From Heliobacterium mobile (GTDB taxonomy: Bacteria > Bacillota > Desulfitobacteriia > Heliobacteriales > Heliobacteriaceae), in NCBI RefSeq assembly GCF_009720735.1, contig NZ_WNKU01000017.1:1-64000 (forward strand): 64,000 bases of DNA, written 5' to 3'. Both the position numbers and the translations under genes were made by a program. Shown in pieces: positions 63,284 through 64,000 of the stretch. Below the pieces are notes generated by a model. That model was not told the origin of the DNA. It saw nothing but the letters and a program-made list of their open reading frames with translations, and searched no databases. The first letter of the stretch is position 1. Each line of letters opens with the position of its first letter.

Positions 63284-64000
63284 ATGAAACTGCTGCGGGA
63301 TATGAAGATGGCCTACAAGTTGGTAAGCTTTTTTCTGCTCATGGCTTTGTTGCTCGGCGGGGTAGGTTCCGTCGGTTACTACACAAGTCAGGAGATCTCC
63401 GGGAACATGCAGGTCATGTACCATGAACGCATTGTGCCTATGCACCTGATGGACACTTGCCGCTCCCAAATCCATGAAGTAGAGGCCCTGAGCATGCAGC
63501 TTCTCCTTGCCCCTGTCAACCAATCCGATGAAAACAACCTGATGCTTCGTGCGAGCGAGCGATTGACAGTCATTGATAACTTGCTGCATACCTTTGAAGA
63601 GAGACCCTTGGACAACCAAGAGCGAATATGGCTGGACCAACTCCGGCAGGAGCTCGCTTCGTATCAGGAAGAACGTGCCCAAGCTTTAGCATTGCTGACC
63701 GCAGGCCGGCATCAGGAGGCTTTTGAACATTACCAGAACTATGGGGCGGTTCATTTAGATAATGCGGATGCTCTGCTGCGCGTATTAAGCGATCATGTCA
63801 CGGGAGTCGCTGCCATACAAAGCCGGCAAGGCGAACAGACGGCCTTCCTTTCTGCGGTCACGATCATCGCCATTTCGTCGCTGGCTGTCCTATTGGCCTT
63901 GCTTTCGGGGATGTCACTCAATCGGTTGATCACGAAACCATTAAAATCCATGTTGACTGAAGTGGAAAAGGTAGCTGCCGGTGATTTATCTGGCTTGGAA
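63284..64000 (+). CDS. Chemoreceptor-like protein, N-terminal part (cut by window end)
   Basis: The frame from ATG 63284 stays open for all 239 codons to the window end. It shows a first membrane helix (about 12-32), a helical extracellular sensor with GRHQEAFEHYQNYGAVHLDN (four-helix-bundle MCP pattern), a second helix (about 190-212), and the start of a HAMP domain (ITKPLKSMLTEVEKVAAGDL). The rest is probably a chemotaxis signalling domain, but a histidine kinase or other output cannot be excluded. GGGAGTTGGGG stands before the ATG. Confidence 0.85.
   Translation, partial: MKLLRDMKMAYKLVSFFLLMALLLGGVGSVGYYTSQEISGNMQVMYHERIVPMHLMDTCRSQIHEVEALSMQLLLAPVNQSDENNLMLRASERLTVIDNLLHTFEERPLDNQERIWLDQLRQELASYQEERAQALALLTAGRHQEAFEHYQNYGAVHLDNADALLRVLSDHVTGVAAIQSRQGEQTAFLSAVTIIAISSLAVLLALLSGMSLNRLITKPLKSMLTEVEKVAAGDLSGLE

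Overview
The window reads as chromosome of an anaerobic, endospore-forming member of the Bacillota (class Clostridia). The signs are strong AGGAGG-type ribosome sites, many GTG/TTG starts, a small acid-soluble spore protein (sspH), an [FeFe] hydrogenase with a fused diaphorase, EtfBA carrying a ferredoxin domain, several chemoreceptors, and no complete mobile element. A Staygreen-family protein (relatives remove Mg from chlorophyll) makes a heliobacterium-like host conceivable, but that is inference; no photosynthesis gene lies here.

Layout. 1-3000: 3' end of a 23S rRNA gene with no 5S behind it, then a gene-poor stretch with a lipoprotein gene and apparent remnants of phage lysis genes (SH3 lysin-like, holin-like). 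2800-8300: a promoter and long leader hairpin, an ATC-hydrolase-family gene, and a Liv-type ABC importer (binding protein, two permeases, one ATPase; the second ATPase is missing). 8300-16300: exported adenosine deaminase, MFS exporter, Staygreen protein divergent from an unknown exported protein, a frameshifted SLH-GH18 gene, pyridoxine/HMP kinase. 16500-22300: sspH, msrAB, a cyclase-family remnant, glnS, a chemoreceptor. 22400-29500 (minus strand): MarR and a MATE pump with matching palindromic operators, a second MATE pump, a 7-bp tandem repeat array, and a translationally coupled response regulator - histidine kinase - zinc-ribbon membrane protein operon.

29800-36000: a PAS-GGDEF-HD-GYP c-di-GMP protein, a YgbA-family protein, an iron-type alcohol dehydrogenase, and a HTH-DUF2087-GIY-YIG fusion. 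36000-46000: hydrogenase operon (NuoE-NuoF fusion plus HydA), a glycan cluster (GT2, DUF2304, polysaccharide deacetylase, convergent Tat-exported protein), and an RsmF-like rRNA methyltransferase. 46100-50900: the most coherent regulatory unit. An enhancer-binding protein with an N-terminal HPr domain precedes a 17-bp inverted repeat, a near-consensus sigma-54 promoter and dhaK-dhaL-dhaM-HPr, which suggests PTS-linked control of dihydroxyacetone kinase.

51000-64000: PHP phosphatase, Ogt, a BspA-like/Calx-beta/Big2 surface protein flanked by about 66-bp direct repeats, EtfBA, a second chemoreceptor, an exported M16 (PreP-type) protease, and the start of a third chemoreceptor-like gene cut by the window end. 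Most genes end in clear rho-independent terminators. All family names come from reading the translations by eye; no database search was run.
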